This document shows, piece after piece, positions 15,735-25,972 of a DNA stretch of 64,000 nucleotides. The DNA comes from Micromonospora ureilytica (GTDB lineage: Bacteria; Actinomycetota; Actinomycetes; Mycobacteriales; Micromonosporaceae): NCBI RefSeq assembly GCF_015751765.1, contig NZ_JADOTX010000001.1, positions 1,860,001-1,924,000 on the forward strand, given 5' to 3'. How positions within the stretch are numbered: the first letter of the stretch is position 1; each line of letters starts with the position of its first letter. The translations under genes and the position numbers were made by a program. Under the pieces are notes generated by a model, which made no database searches, had not been told where the DNA came from, and saw nothing but the letters and a program-made list of their open reading frames with translations.

Positions 15735-17492
15735 TCAGTGCCGGGCGGCGCCGTTCTCGCTGACCGGCTGACCGAAGGCCAGGAACGGTACGGGCGTCGG
15801 TGCGTCCGTGCCGATGTGCCGAGGGAAGGTCGGCTCGGCGTCGTCGGCGCTCACGTCCCGGGCTGCCGTACGGTCGGAAGCCACCGACTCGTCCGCCACC
15901 GCCGGTGCGCCACCATGCTCGTCGTTCGCCTGCTCCGCCGGGGCCCGGTCGCCGTTCGCCTGCTCGGCCCGGGCCCGGTCGCCATTGGTCTGGCCTACCG
16001 GGGTCAGGTCGGCGTAGCCGCTCTGGGCCGGGCTCCGGTCGGCAGGTGCGAGGTCGAGCGGGGCGCGGTCGAGCGGGGCGCGGTCGGGAGTGGCGCGGTC
16101 GGCGTTCGCGTCGTCCAGGGTGGGACGCTCCGCGGAGTGCCGGTCGACGCCGACACGGTCGACGTTGAGCCGCTCCACGCCGGCCCGCTCGGGGGCGGGG
16201 CGGTCGGCGCTGGAGCGGGAACCCACCATCGGGTATTCAGCGGTCTCCGTACCGCCGGCTGCCGCGGCCATGACCGCGGCGGAGGCGAGGTCGGCCACCC
16301 GCTTCGCCTCCCGCTGTACGCGGGCGCGGACCTCCTTGGCGTGCCGCTCGGCGGAGTCCCCGGCCCGGCGGGCCTCGTCCAGCCGGGCGCTCTCGGCGGT
16401 CAGGTCCCGGCGGACCTCACCGAGCCGCTGCTGCATCCGGGACAACTCGTTCTCCAGCGTCTCGCCCTCCTGGCGGATCTCGGCGAGCTGCTGGCGGCCG
16501 GTGCCCAGCTCGGCCTGCAGCTCGCTGGCCTCCTGCCGGCGCTCCTCAAGCTCCTGTTGCAGGGTCGCGAGCTGCTGCTGATGGCTGGCGGCCTGCTCGT
16601 CGGCGCGGTTGCGCAGCTCGGTCACGTGCTGCTGCGCCTCGGCCAGCAGTGAGGCGATCTGCTGCTCGGTCGCGCTGCGCTGCTCGGCCAGTTCCTGCTC
16701 GGCGGCGGCCTGCTGTTCGGCGATGTCCTGCTCGGCGGCGGTACGTCGTTCGTTGACCTCTCGCTCCACGCTGGCCTGCCACTGGGCCATCTCCTGCTGG
16801 TTCTTGGAGCGGGCCGACTGGAGTTCCTGCTGGATCTGGGTACGGGCCGACTTCATCAGCGCGTCGGCGGCGACCCGGGTCTGGTTGAGCTGCTGCGCGC
16901 TCTGCTCGGTGATCCGCTTGGCCTCGTGCTGGGCGCGTTCGTGCGCGGCCTCACCGTCGGCCCGCAACTGCTCGGCGTGCTCGCGGATCGCTGTCAACTC
17001 GGCCTCGGCCAGCGTGCGCCGCTCCTCGTGCGCCTGCTCCTGCTCGGCTCGCCGGGAGGCCAACTCCTCGGCCAGATCCTGACGTGCCTGCGCGGCCCGT
17101 TCACGGGTGTCGGCGAGGATCCGCTCGGACTCGCTGCGCAGCTCGTTCGCCCGGTCGGTGGCCGACTCGGTGATCATTCCGGCCTGCTTCTCGGCGAGCG
17201 CCATGATCTCGCCGACCATCGGGCCCAGATCGTGGAACGAAGCGCGGTCCACCTGCACGGGTTGCTCCTGAAGCTCGGCCAGCTCGGCACGCAGCCGCTG
17301 CACCTCGGCGGTCAGTTCACGGACGCGGACGGCGGATCGCCCGTGCTCCCCGCTCAGCATCGTAATCTGACCGTTGAGCTGCTCCAGGTGCCGGTCCACC
17401 TGGCGTTTGTCGTACCCGCGCAGGGTGAGCTCGAAGCTCGGCCGGGAGGCCGCATCGTCGCGTGCTGCGTGCGGCTCAGCGCCGATGGACAT
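15735..17492 (-). CDS. DivIVA-domain coiled-coil protein (polar growth/scaffold type)
   Basis: 585 aa from ATG at 17492, with GGAGGAT 6 nt upstream. The N-terminal DivIVA-like segment FELTLRGYDKRQVDRHLEQL (about 19-38) is followed by about 370 residues of almost unbroken coiled coil rich in Gln, Glu, Ala and Arg. The C-terminal 150 residues are low-complexity (DRAPLDRAPLDLAPADRS, AEQANGDRAPAEQANDE). Similar proteins (DivIVA, Scy, FilP types) organise tip growth or form cytoskeletal filaments in actinomycetes; which subtype this is cannot be settled here. Confidence 0.82.
   Translation of the reverse strand: MSIGAEPHAARDDAASRPSFELTLRGYDKRQVDRHLEQLNGQITMLSGEHGRSAVRVRELTAEVQRLRAELAELQEQPVQVDRASFHDLGPMVGEIMALAEKQAGMITESATDRANELRSESERILADTRERAAQARQDLAEELASRRAEQEQAHEERRTLAEAELTAIREHAEQLRADGEAAHERAQHEAKRITEQSAQQLNQTRVAADALMKSARTQIQQELQSARSKNQQEMAQWQASVEREVNERRTAAEQDIAEQQAAAEQELAEQRSATEQQIASLLAEAQQHVTELRNRADEQAASHQQQLATLQQELEERRQEASELQAELGTGRQQLAEIRQEGETLENELSRMQQRLGEVRRDLTAESARLDEARRAGDSAERHAKEVRARVQREAKRVADLASAAVMAAAAGGTETAEYPMVGSRSSADRPAPERAGVERLNVDRVGVDRHSAERPTLDDANADRATPDRAPLDRAPLDLAPADRSPAQSGYADLTPVGQTNGDRARAEQANGDRAPAEQANDEHGGAPAVADESVASDRTAARDVSADDAEPTFPRHIGTDAPTPVPFLAFGQPVSENGAARH
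15924..16082. repeat. Short tandem repeats in the DivIVA-like gene tail
   Basis: A 30-bp unit beginning GTTCGCCTGCTC repeats at 15924-15953 and 15954-15983, and a 15-bp unit GTCGAGCGGGGCGCG repeats at 16053-16067 and 16068-16082. Both keep the reading frame and encode the repeated GDRAxAEQAN and DRAPL peptides, so tail length may vary between strains. Confidence 0.75.
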
Positions 17493-17645
17493 GCACCATC
17501 CTCCGTACGATCGGGGCGTCAGGGTCGGCGGTCGCCTGCCCCACGGGCCGTCAGTGTGGCGCAACGCTACCGCCGAGCGGACCTCATGCGAAGTCCTGCC
17601 CCACCACCTCTCACGTTGTCGCCCCGTGTTCCCCCGTTCCCGCGC

Positions 17646-17716
17646 CGATCATGGACTCATGGTGCCGGAAAGGTGATGCTCCACCACCTTTGTCACCCAC
17701 CACAACTCCATGATCG
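17646..17716. repeat. Palindromic intergenic element D (GATCATG family)
   Basis: CGATCATGGA (17646-17655) pairs with TCCATGATCG (17707-17716). A nested hairpin AAAGGTG/CACCTTT lies at 17669-17675 and 17685-17691. A G-rich run follows at 17729-17756. It sits downstream of the 17757 gene's stop (minus strand) and may act as its terminator. Confidence 0.6.
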
Positions 17717-17756
17717 ACGCAGGTCCACAGGGGAGACACGGGGAGGGACGAGGGGG

Positions 17757-19331
17757 TTAGCGTCGGCGGGCGACCAGGACCGCGTCGTGGTGGGTGATGT
17801 CCTCGCCGTTGGGGGTGGTGGCGAGGCGGGAGCGTTCCTCCGCGGCCAGCACCTCCCAGTGGGCCGGCTCCAAATCGGCGGCCACGTCCTGCGCCGTGTA
17901 CATCATGTCCGGCATGTGCATCCGGTGCGCCGACCCCCACAGGTCCGACGGGTGGTGCCCGACGATCAGCAGGACACCGCCCGGTGCCACCGCCGCGGCC
18001 AGCCGGCCGAACAACTCCCGCCGCTGCTCCGGGGGCAGGTGCATGAACTGCGCGGACACCAGGTCGTACGCCTCCTCGGTGGGCGGCTTGTCCCGTAGGT
18101 CGGCGTGGGTGAACTCGATCCGGTCGCCCACGCCGGCGGTCTCGGCGTGCGCGGCGGCCCGGCTCAACGCCGTGGTGGAGATGTCCACCGCCGTCACCTG
18201 CCAGCCACGCTCGGCCAGCCACACCGCGTCACCGCCCTCGCCGCTGCCCACGTCCAAGGCGCGCCCCGGGGCCAGGTCGCTGACCTCGGCGACCAGTTGC
18301 GGGTTTGGCCGACCACTCCACACCGAGGGCCGGGACTGGTAGCGCTCCTCCCACGCCGGCTCCTCGAATGTCGTGGCCACCAACTGCCGGTACGCGGCCA
18401 CCGCTTCGCGGGTGTCCTCGGCGATGAGATCGGCGTTGATGGCCGCCGCGGCGGTCAGGCCGGCCCCGGCGGACGTGATCACCTGACCGCGGATGTCGGC
18501 GACGTTGCCCGCCACCCAGACACCCGGGACGGTGGTCGCGCCGGTGGCGTCGGTCGGGATCTGGGCACCGATCACGTGCTCACCCATCGTCACCTCCTCC
18601 GGGGCCAGACCCAGCCCCACCAGCACATCGGCGCGGGGAGTCAGACGCGTCCCCACCACGATCGCGTCGAGCGCCACCACCCGGCCGTCGGCGAGCCGTA
18701 CGCCGGTCAGCGCGTCGTCGGTCACCTCCACCGCGGCAACCGGGCCGGGCACCACAGCGATGCTCCGGGCGGCGAGCCGCTCGGCGGCCTCCGCGTCCGG
18801 CGCCGGGGCGTCGTGCAGCAACAACAGCACGTTGGGGCTCCACTGTCGCCACATCTCGGCCTGGTGCACGCTCAGCGGGCTGGTCGCCAGGATGCCGATC
18901 CGACGGTCCCGAACCTCCCAGCCGTGGCAGTACGGGCAGTGCAGCACGTCGCGACCCCACCGCTGGGCCAGGCCGGGCACGTCGGGCAGTTCGTCGGTCA
19001 GGCCGGTGGTCACCAGCAGCCGACGGGCCCGCACCGACTCCCCGCCGTCGAGGCTCAGCCGGAACCCGTCGTCGTCCCGGGTCGCGGCCGCCACCCGTCC
19101 GGTGCGGACCTGCCCGCCGTACCCGGCCACCTCGTCCCGCCCGATTGCGAGCAACTCGCCCGGCGGCGTCCCCTCCCGGCCCAGGTAGTTGTGGATCCGG
19201 TCGGCCGGCGCGTTGCGCGGCTCACCGGAGTCGATCACCAGCACCGACCGTCGGGCCCGGCTCAGCGCCAGGGCTCCGCTGAGCCCCGCGGCGCCGCCGC
19301 CCACCACCACCACGTCGTATGTCTCGTCCAC
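17757..19331 (-). CDS. TrxB-like FAD oxidoreductase fused to a SAM methyltransferase
   Basis: 524 aa. Residues 1-320 are thioredoxin-reductase-like: FAD site VVVVGGGAAGLSGALAL, redox motif CPYCHGWE (about 130-137), and FAD contact GVWVAGNVADIRGQ. Residues about 335-524 are a class I methyltransferase with ALDVGSGEGGDAVWLAERG and VTAVDIS. The start is GTG at 19331 with GAGGGAG 6 nt upstream. The CPYC pair and methyltransferase on one chain suggest handling of a thiol or metalloid, which is inference. Divergent from an XRE-cupin gene that probably regulates it. Confidence 0.85.
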   Translation of the reverse strand: MDETYDVVVVGGGAAGLSGALALSRARRSVLVIDSGEPRNAPADRIHNYLGREGTPPGELLAIGRDEVAGYGGQVRTGRVAAATRDDDGFRLSLDGGESVRARRLLVTTGLTDELPDVPGLAQRWGRDVLHCPYCHGWEVRDRRIGILATSPLSVHQAEMWRQWSPNVLLLLHDAPAPDAEAAERLAARSIAVVPGPVAAVEVTDDALTGVRLADGRVVALDAIVVGTRLTPRADVLVGLGLAPEEVTMGEHVIGAQIPTDATGATTVPGVWVAGNVADIRGQVITSAGAGLTAAAAINADLIAEDTREAVAAYRQLVATTFEEPAWEERYQSRPSVWSGRPNPQLVAEVSDLAPGRALDVGSGEGGDAVWLAERGWQVTAVDISTTALSRAAAHAETAGVGDRIEFTHADLRDKPPTEEAYDLVSAQFMHLPPEQRRELFGRLAAAVAPGGVLLIVGHHPSDLWGSAHRMHMPDMMYTAQDVAADLEPAHWEVLAAEERSRLATTPNGEDITHHDAVLVARRR

Positions 19332-19379
19332 CGCTATCTCCCTCTTGCTTGTCGCCTGCGCCCACCATCCGTCGCCGCC

Positions 19380-19403
19380 GGCAAGGTGGCAACTATCCTT
19401 GCC
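19380..19403. promoter_or_regulatory. Operator dyad over the XRE-cupin -10 box
   Basis: Perfect 7-bp inverted repeat GGCAAGG (19380-19386) / CCTTGCC (19397-19403) in the 75-bp divergent gap. It covers TATCCT (19394-19399), a -10 that ends 7 nt before the regulator's ATG. Placement fits autoregulation and shared control of the TrxB-methyltransferase gene. Confidence 0.55.
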
Positions 19404-19406
19404 GTT

Positions 19407-20003
19407 ATGGCAAACGAGGACAGCGCCGCGCTGGCGGCCGTCGGCCCCCGGCTGCGTGCCCTACGTCACCAACGCGGGACCACGCTCACCCAACTCGCCG
19501 ACCTGACCGGCATCTCGGTGAGCACCCTGTCCCGGCTCGAGTCCGGTAGCCGTCGACCCACCCTTGAGCTCCTGCTTCCGCTGGCGAGGGCCTACCAGGT
19601 GGCGCTTGACGAACTGGTCGACGCCCCCGCCACCGGCGACCCCCGGGTACACCCCAAACCGATCGTCATCCACGGCGTGACGTACCTGCCGCTGACCCGC
19701 CGGCCGGGCGGTGTCCAGGCGTTCAAGCAGATCTTCCCGCCGGATCCGTCCGCCGGGGGCCGGATTCCGCAGGCCCACGAGGGGTACGAGTGGCTCTACG
19801 TGCTCTCCGGCCGAATACGTCTGCTGCTCGGTGACCGTGATCTGACGCTGACCCCGGGGGAGGTGGCCGAGTTCGACACCCGCATGCCGCACCTCTTCTT
19901 CAACCCGGGCCCCGGCACCGCCGAGGCCCTCAGTCTCTTCGGGCCGCAGGGGGAGCGGCTGCACGTCCGGGCCCGCCCGGCCTCGCCCGACAAGAAGCAG
20001 TGA
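19407..20003 (+). CDS. XRE family regulator with C-terminal cupin
   Basis: 198 aa. The HTH (LRALRHQRGTTLTQLADLTGISVSTLSRLESGSRRPT, residues 16-52) is followed by a cupin_2 barrel (HEGYEWLYVLSGRIRLLLGD, LTPGEVAEFDTRMPHLFFN). Such regulators bind a small ligand in the cupin. ATG at 19407 looks leaderless, with no ribosome site. Divergent from the TrxB-methyltransferase fusion, its probable target. Confidence 0.88.
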   Translation: MANEDSAALAAVGPRLRALRHQRGTTLTQLADLTGISVSTLSRLESGSRRPTLELLLPLARAYQVALDELVDAPATGDPRVHPKPIVIHGVTYLPLTRRPGGVQAFKQIFPPDPSAGGRIPQAHEGYEWLYVLSGRIRLLLGDRDLTLTPGEVAEFDTRMPHLFFNPGPGTAEALSLFGPQGERLHVRARPASPDKKQ

Positions 20004-20057
20004 TCAACCCGGCTTCCGGGACGGGTACGGCCTGATCGTCGGTGCGAGGATGGCACG

Positions 20058-20921
20058 ATGATCGATGCGGCATCCCGAGGCTGGAGCGACCGGGTCGAGC
20101 ACCGCGACATCGTCGTCAAGGAGGTCCCGGGCTTCCGCCCGCTGACGTTGGACCTCGTCGTGCCGGTGGCAGCGCCCCGACCGGTCCCGGTCCTGGTGTG
20201 GATCCACGGCGGCGCGTGGCTGTTCGGCTCGCCCAAGCACCCGGCGGACTGGCTCATGGAGGCGGACCCGTTCACCGCCGCTATACGCGCCGGATTCGCG
20301 GTCGCCTCCGCCCAGTATCGGCTCAGCGGCGAGGCGCACTTTCCCGCCCAGCTCGACGACGTCAAGGCGGCGGTGCGCTGGCTACACCGGCGGGGCGACG
20401 GGGTGGGCGTGGACCCCGAGCGGATCGGGGTGTGGGGCGAGTCGGCCGGTGGGCACCTGGCCTCGCTGGTCGCGCTGACGGGCAACGACCGGGACGACAG
20501 CCGCGTCCGGGCGGCGGTCTGCTGGTACGCGCCGTCGAACCTGTTGACCATGCAGTCGCAGGCACACCCGTCCGGAACGATCGACCACGACTCGGCGAAC
20601 TCACCCGAGTCCCTGCTGCTCGGCGGCACACTGCCCGAACACCCGGAACTGGGTCGGGCGGCCAGTCCGATCACCTACGTCACCGGCCAGGCCCCACCCA
20701 TGCTGCTGATGCACGGCGACCAGGACGTGGTCGTACCGGTGGGGCAGAGCGAGGAACTTGCCGCTGCGTTGACCGCGGCGGGTGCCGAGGTCGAGTTGTC
20801 GGTGGTGCGGGGGGCCGACCACTGTTTCGCCGGAGTGCCGTTGGAGCCGCTGATCCGCGACAGTCTGGCGTTCTTCACCCGGGCCCTCGCCCCCGACGCC
20901 GCGGCGCTGCCGCCTCACTAA
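20058..20921 (+). CDS. Alpha/beta hydrolase (esterase, HGGxW type)
   Basis: 287 aa, cytoplasmic, no signal peptide. Oxyanion-hole motif WIHGGAWLFGS (about 48-58), nucleophile elbow GESAGG, acid in MHGDQDVVVPVG and His in GADHCFAG complete a catalytic triad. It resembles carboxylesterases of the HSL/BD-FAE type. GAGGAT lies 6 nt before the ATG, so it may be leaderless. The next gene starts 9 bp after its stop. Confidence 0.86.
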   Translation: MIDAASRGWSDRVEHRDIVVKEVPGFRPLTLDLVVPVAAPRPVPVLVWIHGGAWLFGSPKHPADWLMEADPFTAAIRAGFAVASAQYRLSGEAHFPAQLDDVKAAVRWLHRRGDGVGVDPERIGVWGESAGGHLASLVALTGNDRDDSRVRAAVCWYAPSNLLTMQSQAHPSGTIDHDSANSPESLLLGGTLPEHPELGRAASPITYVTGQAPPMLLMHGDQDVVVPVGQSEELAAALTAAGAEVELSVVRGADHCFAGVPLEPLIRDSLAFFTRALAPDAAALPPH

Positions 20922-20930
20922 GGTGACGCG

Positions 20931-22484
20931 GTGACCGTTTACGACGTCGCCGCCAAACTTCCTGACATCGACCTGCTGCGGCAGCGCTGCAAGGCGTTGG
21001 CAGTGCTCGAGCGCGCCATCGACGGCGGGGACCCCTACTACGCCTACACCTCGGACTGGGGCCCGGACGAGGCGGCGTTGATGAGCAATGGCGGCGGGGA
21101 CGAGTGGACAGTCGTGTTCACCGCCGACGGCGCCTTCATCCGACTCTTCGACCACGAGTCGGCGATGTCGCCGTACCGCCATCCAGACCACGAGTTGTGG
21201 CCGGGCCTGGTCGACGGTATCCCGGAGGTTCTGCGTCCACACGTGACGGAACCGGCCTTCTGCGACGAGAACGGGCAGCTCGTCGCGACGACGGTGCTGT
21301 GGCGGCTGGTGGAGGACGATCGTTGGCACGCCGGCGACGGCATCGCCTTCCCCCCACCGAGCGGACCGTACGAGGACAACGGCCCGGACGGATCCGGACT
21401 GCTCGACATCCTGTTCGACGACATCGTCGCCCGCTTCGTCGAGTTCGCCGCCGACTACCACGAGATGACTGTGGACCGGTCGGCGGTCGAGCACATCGTC
21501 GCCCATCGACCGCTCACCGACACCGTGACAAGGGCCCTGAATCCGCAGCTCAGTGTCGCCGACCTGCGGGTGGACCTCACCGAGATCGGCTACCCGATCG
21601 CGGGGGACTGTGCCGCGACGGTCGAGGTCGGACCTCATGGCGCGTTCTCCGCGAACAGCGTGGGATGGGAACGCGCGCCCTTCCCGTTGAGCTTCAGCGT
21701 CCGCGAGACAGGCGGCTCCTGGATGGTGACCGCGACCGCGGCGCAGGCCGCCGAGCTGGCCGATGTGCTCATGCTCGGTGGGAACGACACCGTCATGGTT
21801 GTCGGCCTGGAGACCAACAGCTTCCTGGACGAGGAGTATCAGCAGTGGCGGCCGTCGCGGATCGCGGCGGAGCAGGGCGTCAGCTTCGAGGTGCGTCAGG
21901 TCGGTGCGCTGGCGGGAGGGGTCGTCGGCCTCAGCGAAGAGGCCCTGCTGATCCGCCGGGAGCAGCTGCCCCGGTTCCTGCACGGCTGGTACCCCTACAA
22001 TCTGACATTGATCGATTTGCCGGGTACGCCTTCCGCCGCGCGGGTCGACGAGATGATCGTCGTCATTGGCGCGGCCACGTACGACGAGCCGGTCCTACCC
22101 GCGCTGGCAGGCTCGCGCCTGTTGTTCTCAGGGCATGACGACTGCTACGTGGCCGTCGAGACGACGGACCGCGCGCTGCCCGCGGCGGTTCTCGGCCGGC
22201 TCCTGGCCTTGCTGGTCGGCTCGACACTTGTCGACACCACGGCGGTGGAGGTGACAGCGCCCGACGCCGAGCCCGTGCAGGGGCTGATCGCGGAGAGCCG
22301 GCACTGGGTCGGCGAGCTGGGCGCCGCGACGCCGGGCTCGGTGACAGTCGATCTGTACGCCACGTCCGAACCGTGGCGGCTCGGCCAGTCGGTCCCGAAG
22401 CAGGTCGATCGCCGGATGGTCTACGACGTCGCGCGCAGGGCCTGGCGGTCGACCGAGGTGGTGGCGCCACTCCCGAATCAGTGA
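20931..22484 (+). CDS. Hypothetical protein, 517 aa, two-part
   Basis: Not recognised. No signal peptide or membrane segment. Residues 1-200 are acidic with many aromatics (DWGPDEAALMSNGGGDEWTV, HPDHELWPGLVDGIP) and read like a cytosolic regulatory or immunity-type domain. Residues 200-517 alternate beta and alpha elements (FSFSVRETGGSWMVTA-like, LHGWYPYNLTLIDLPGTP). TAAGGT before the GTG can serve as a -10 or a ribosome site. Close behind the esterase gene but with no stated functional link. Confidence 0.6.
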   Translation: MTVYDVAAKLPDIDLLRQRCKALAVLERAIDGGDPYYAYTSDWGPDEAALMSNGGGDEWTVVFTADGAFIRLFDHESAMSPYRHPDHELWPGLVDGIPEVLRPHVTEPAFCDENGQLVATTVLWRLVEDDRWHAGDGIAFPPPSGPYEDNGPDGSGLLDILFDDIVARFVEFAADYHEMTVDRSAVEHIVAHRPLTDTVTRALNPQLSVADLRVDLTEIGYPIAGDCAATVEVGPHGAFSANSVGWERAPFPLSFSVRETGGSWMVTATAAQAAELADVLMLGGNDTVMVVGLETNSFLDEEYQQWRPSRIAAEQGVSFEVRQVGALAGGVVGLSEEALLIRREQLPRFLHGWYPYNLTLIDLPGTPSAARVDEMIVVIGAATYDEPVLPALAGSRLLFSGHDDCYVAVETTDRALPAAVLGRLLALLVGSTLVDTTAVEVTAPDAEPVQGLIAESRHWVGELGAATPGSVTVDLYATSEPWRLGQSVPKQVDRRMVYDVARRAWRSTEVVAPLPNQ

Positions 22485-22585
22485 CGTCGCCCGTCGCGGT
22501 CGTGGGGTGACGTGCCACGAGGGCCGGGCCCGAATGGTGGTTCCGTCGGACGGGCTTCGAACTGTGCGTGCCGAACTTCCGTGTT

Positions 22586-22611
22586 TATGATCGACAACCC
22601 CCGACCGGGGG
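22586..22611 (+). promoter_or_regulatory. Candidate promoter and leader hairpin of the T-fold/GTP cyclohydrolase cluster
   Basis: TATGAT (22586-22591) is a good -10; I see no clear -35. It is followed by CCCCC-GACC-GGGGG (22598-22611), a 5-bp stem with a tetraloop, in the leader before the first gene at 22649. The 164-bp spacer upstream is the only sizeable gap before the seven-gene series. Confidence 0.45.
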
Positions 22612-22648
22612 ACCCCGACATGGCCGATCGGTTCGGCCCGGAGCAGAC

Positions 22649-23647
<999 letters not shown>

Positions 23648-23649
23648 CC

Positions 23650-24048
23650 GTGTTCAGCGTGACCGTTCGGGACCACATGATGATCGCCCACAGTTTCCGA
23701 GGCGAGGTGTTCGGTCCCGCCCAACGCCTGCACGGCGCGACGTTCGTGGTGGACGCGACGTTCCGCAGGCCCGACCTGGACGCCGACGGGATCGTGGTGG
23801 ACATCGGCCTGGCCACCGAGCAGCTGCGGGCGGTGCTGGGCGAGCTGACCTACCGCAACCTCGACGACGAGGCGGCCTTCGCCGGGGTGAACACCACCAC
23901 TGAGGTGCTGGCCCGTACGGTCGCGGACCGACTGGTCGAGCGGGTGCACGCCGGTGAGTTGGGCGCGGGGGCGCGCGACCTGACCGGCATCACTGTCACC
24001 CTGCACGAGTCGCACATCGCCTGGGCGAGCTACGAGCGGTCGCTGTGA
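23650..24048 (+). CDS. T-fold protein of the 6-pyruvoyl tetrahydropterin synthase family, zinc site degenerate
   Basis: 132 aa. The PTPS/QueD fold is shown by [59 protein letters not shown] and [12 protein letters not shown]. The zinc motif HGH reads HGA, no catalytic Cys lies between the His segments, and the LDH motif reads LDD. The pterin-anchoring Glu (HESH) is kept. From memory, S. coelicolor SCO6650 is a like case: a T-fold protein lacking zinc and the catalytic triad and inactive as PTPS. GGGGAG 5 nt before GTG 23650 decides the start. Stop overlaps the next GTG. Confidence 0.85.
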   Translation: MFSVTVRDHMMIAHSFRGEVFGPAQRLHGATFVVDATFRRPDLDADGIVVDIGLATEQLRAVLGELTYRNLDDEAAFAGVNTTTEVLARTVADRLVERVHAGELGAGARDLTGITVTLHESHIAWASYERSL

Positions 24049-25091
24049 CCGATGCGGGCCGGGCGGTGCACGTCGTCCTGCCCGGTGACATCGACGACCC
24101 GGCCACGCCCAGCGGCGGCAACTCCTACGACCGGCGGATCTGCGCGGGGTTGGGCGAGCGCGGCTGGTCGGTCCACGAGCACCCGGTGCCGGGCGCGTGG
24201 CCGCACCCCGACCCGGCCGACCGGGCGACGCTGGGCGCGGTGCTCGCCGCCGCGCCCGACGACGCCGTGGTGCTGATCGACGGCCTGATCGCCTCGACCG
24301 TGCCGGACCTGCTCGCCCCGCACGCCCGTCGGCTGCGGCTGGTGGTCCTGGTGCACCTGCCGCTCGACGACGAACCGGAGGCCCGCGCGCTGGCCACCGC
24401 CCGGGCAGTTGTCACCACCAGCGAATGGGCCCGCCGCGCCCTGCTGGCCCGCCACCCGACGCTCGCCGACCGGATCCGGGCCGCGCCGCCCGGGGTGCGG
24501 CCCGCGCCGCCGGCGGCCGGCTCGGCGGCCGGTCACCGGTTGCTCTGCGTCGCGGCGGTCACCCACCACAAGGGGTACGACGTGCTGGTCGACGCGTTGG
24601 CCACGCTGGTTGGCCGGCCCTGGATGATGATCTGCGCGGGCACGCTCGCCCGGGAACCAGACCTCGTGCATGTGCTGCGTGACCGGTTGACCGGAGCGGG
24701 CCTCACCGAGCGGGTGCGGCTGGTCGGCCCACTGACCGGCGCGGCGTTGGACGACGCCTACGCCGCCGCCGACCTGCTGGTGCTGCCGTCGAGAGGCGAG
24801 ACGTACGGCATGGTCGTCACCGAGGCGCTGGCCCGCGGCGTGCCGGTGGTGACCACCGAGGTGGGCGGGCTGCCGGAGACGCTCGGCCACGCGCCCGGCG
24901 GTGACCGACCGGGACTGCTGGTCCCGCCCGGTGACCCGGCGGCGCTGGCCGCCGCGCTGGTCCGCTGGCTGGACGACGACGCGCTGCGCGCCCGGCTGCG
25001 GCGTGCCGCTCTCGCCCGGCGCGACACCCTGACCGACTGGCCGGTGACCACCGCGTTGCTGGCCGGTGTGCTGAAGGAGGTGGCGGAATGA
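24045..25091 (+). CDS. Glycosyltransferase family 4
   Basis: 348 aa GT-B enzyme. N-terminal [17 protein letters not shown] is the acceptor-side loop of GT4 proteins; the C-terminal half has [45 protein letters not shown] (the E-x7-E region) and VGGLPE. Translationally coupled on both sides (GTGA with the T-fold gene, ATGA with the methyltransferase). It should transfer a sugar from a nucleotide or phospho-sugar donor to the cluster's product. Confidence 0.88.
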   Translation: MTDAGRAVHVVLPGDIDDPATPSGGNSYDRRICAGLGERGWSVHEHPVPGAWPHPDPADRATLGAVLAAAPDDAVVLIDGLIASTVPDLLAPHARRLRLVVLVHLPLDDEPEARALATARAVVTTSEWARRALLARHPTLADRIRAAPPGVRPAPPAAGSAAGHRLLCVAAVTHHKGYDVLVDALATLVGRPWMMICAGTLAREPDLVHVLRDRLTGAGLTERVRLVGPLTGAALDDAYAAADLLVLPSRGETYGMVVTEALARGVPVVTTEVGGLPETLGHAPGGDRPGLLVPPGDPAALAAALVRWLDDDALRARLRRAALARRDTLTDWPVTTALLAGVLKEVAE

Positions 25092-25906
25092 CCGTCGAGG
25101 AGACCCTGCCGTTCGCCGACTGGCTGCGGTTGCGTGAGCCGGCCGACGCGGCGGCACGCGCCGAGGACCTGTTGGACGTCGTCCGAGCCCGGCTCACCGG
25201 GGACGCCCCGACGGTGATCCACGACCTGGGCAGCGGCACCGGCTCGATGAGTCGCTGGATGGCCGCCCGGCTGCCCGGACCACAGCACTGGGTGCTGCAC
25301 GATCGGGACGCCGACCTGCTGGCCCGTGCCGCCGAGGGCATGAGCGGGGTGACCGCCGCCGACGGCGCCCCGGTCACCGTCCGCACCCGCTGCGGTGACC
25401 TCACCCGGCTGACCGCCGGAGACCTCGCCGACGGTTCCCTGGTCACCGCGTCCGCGCTGCTGGACATGCTCACCGCGGAGGAGGTCGAACGGGTGGTGGC
25501 CGCCTGTGTCGGCCGGCCCGCCCTGTTCGCCATCTCGGTGACCGGGCGGGTCCGGTTCACACCGGCCGACCCACTGGACGAGGCTGTCGAAGCCGCGTTC
25601 AACGAGCACCAGCGGCGTACCGTCGACGGCCGGCGGCTGCTCGGCCCGGATGCCGCCGCCGCCACCGCCGCCGCGTTCGCCCGGCACGGAGTCGACGTGC
25701 GGGAACGGCCCAGCCCGTGGCATCTCGGCCCGGAGCGGGCCGACCTGGCCGCCGAGTGGTTCCGGGGCTGGCTCGGCGCGGCCTGCGAGCAGCGCCCCGA
25801 CCTGGCCGGCCCCGCCCAGGCGTACGCCCGACGTCGGTTGGCCGACGCGGCGGCCGGGCGACTCACAGTGCTTGTCGAACACACTGACCTCCTCGCCGGT
25901 GGATGA
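25088..25906 (+). CDS. Class I SAM-dependent methyltransferase
   Basis: 272 aa. SAM motif I HDLGSGTGSMSRWMAARL (about 46-63), the acidic HDRDADLLARA after strand 2, CGDLTRL, and TASALLDMLTAEE as motif IV region. ATGA overlap with the glycosyltransferase gene. Probably methylates the same small molecule; target atom unknown. Confidence 0.85.
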   Translation: MTVEETLPFADWLRLREPADAAARAEDLLDVVRARLTGDAPTVIHDLGSGTGSMSRWMAARLPGPQHWVLHDRDADLLARAAEGMSGVTAADGAPVTVRTRCGDLTRLTAGDLADGSLVTASALLDMLTAEEVERVVAACVGRPALFAISVTGRVRFTPADPLDEAVEAAFNEHQRRTVDGRRLLGPDAAAATAAAFARHGVDVRERPSPWHLGPERADLAAEWFRGWLGAACEQRPDLAGPAQAYARRRLADAAAGRLTVLVEHTDLLAGG

Positions 25907-25972
25907 ACCGTTCACGCCCTGGGTACGTGCACTAGGGCAAGTGGACGATCTTCAAAGGGAGGGCCGGCGCCG

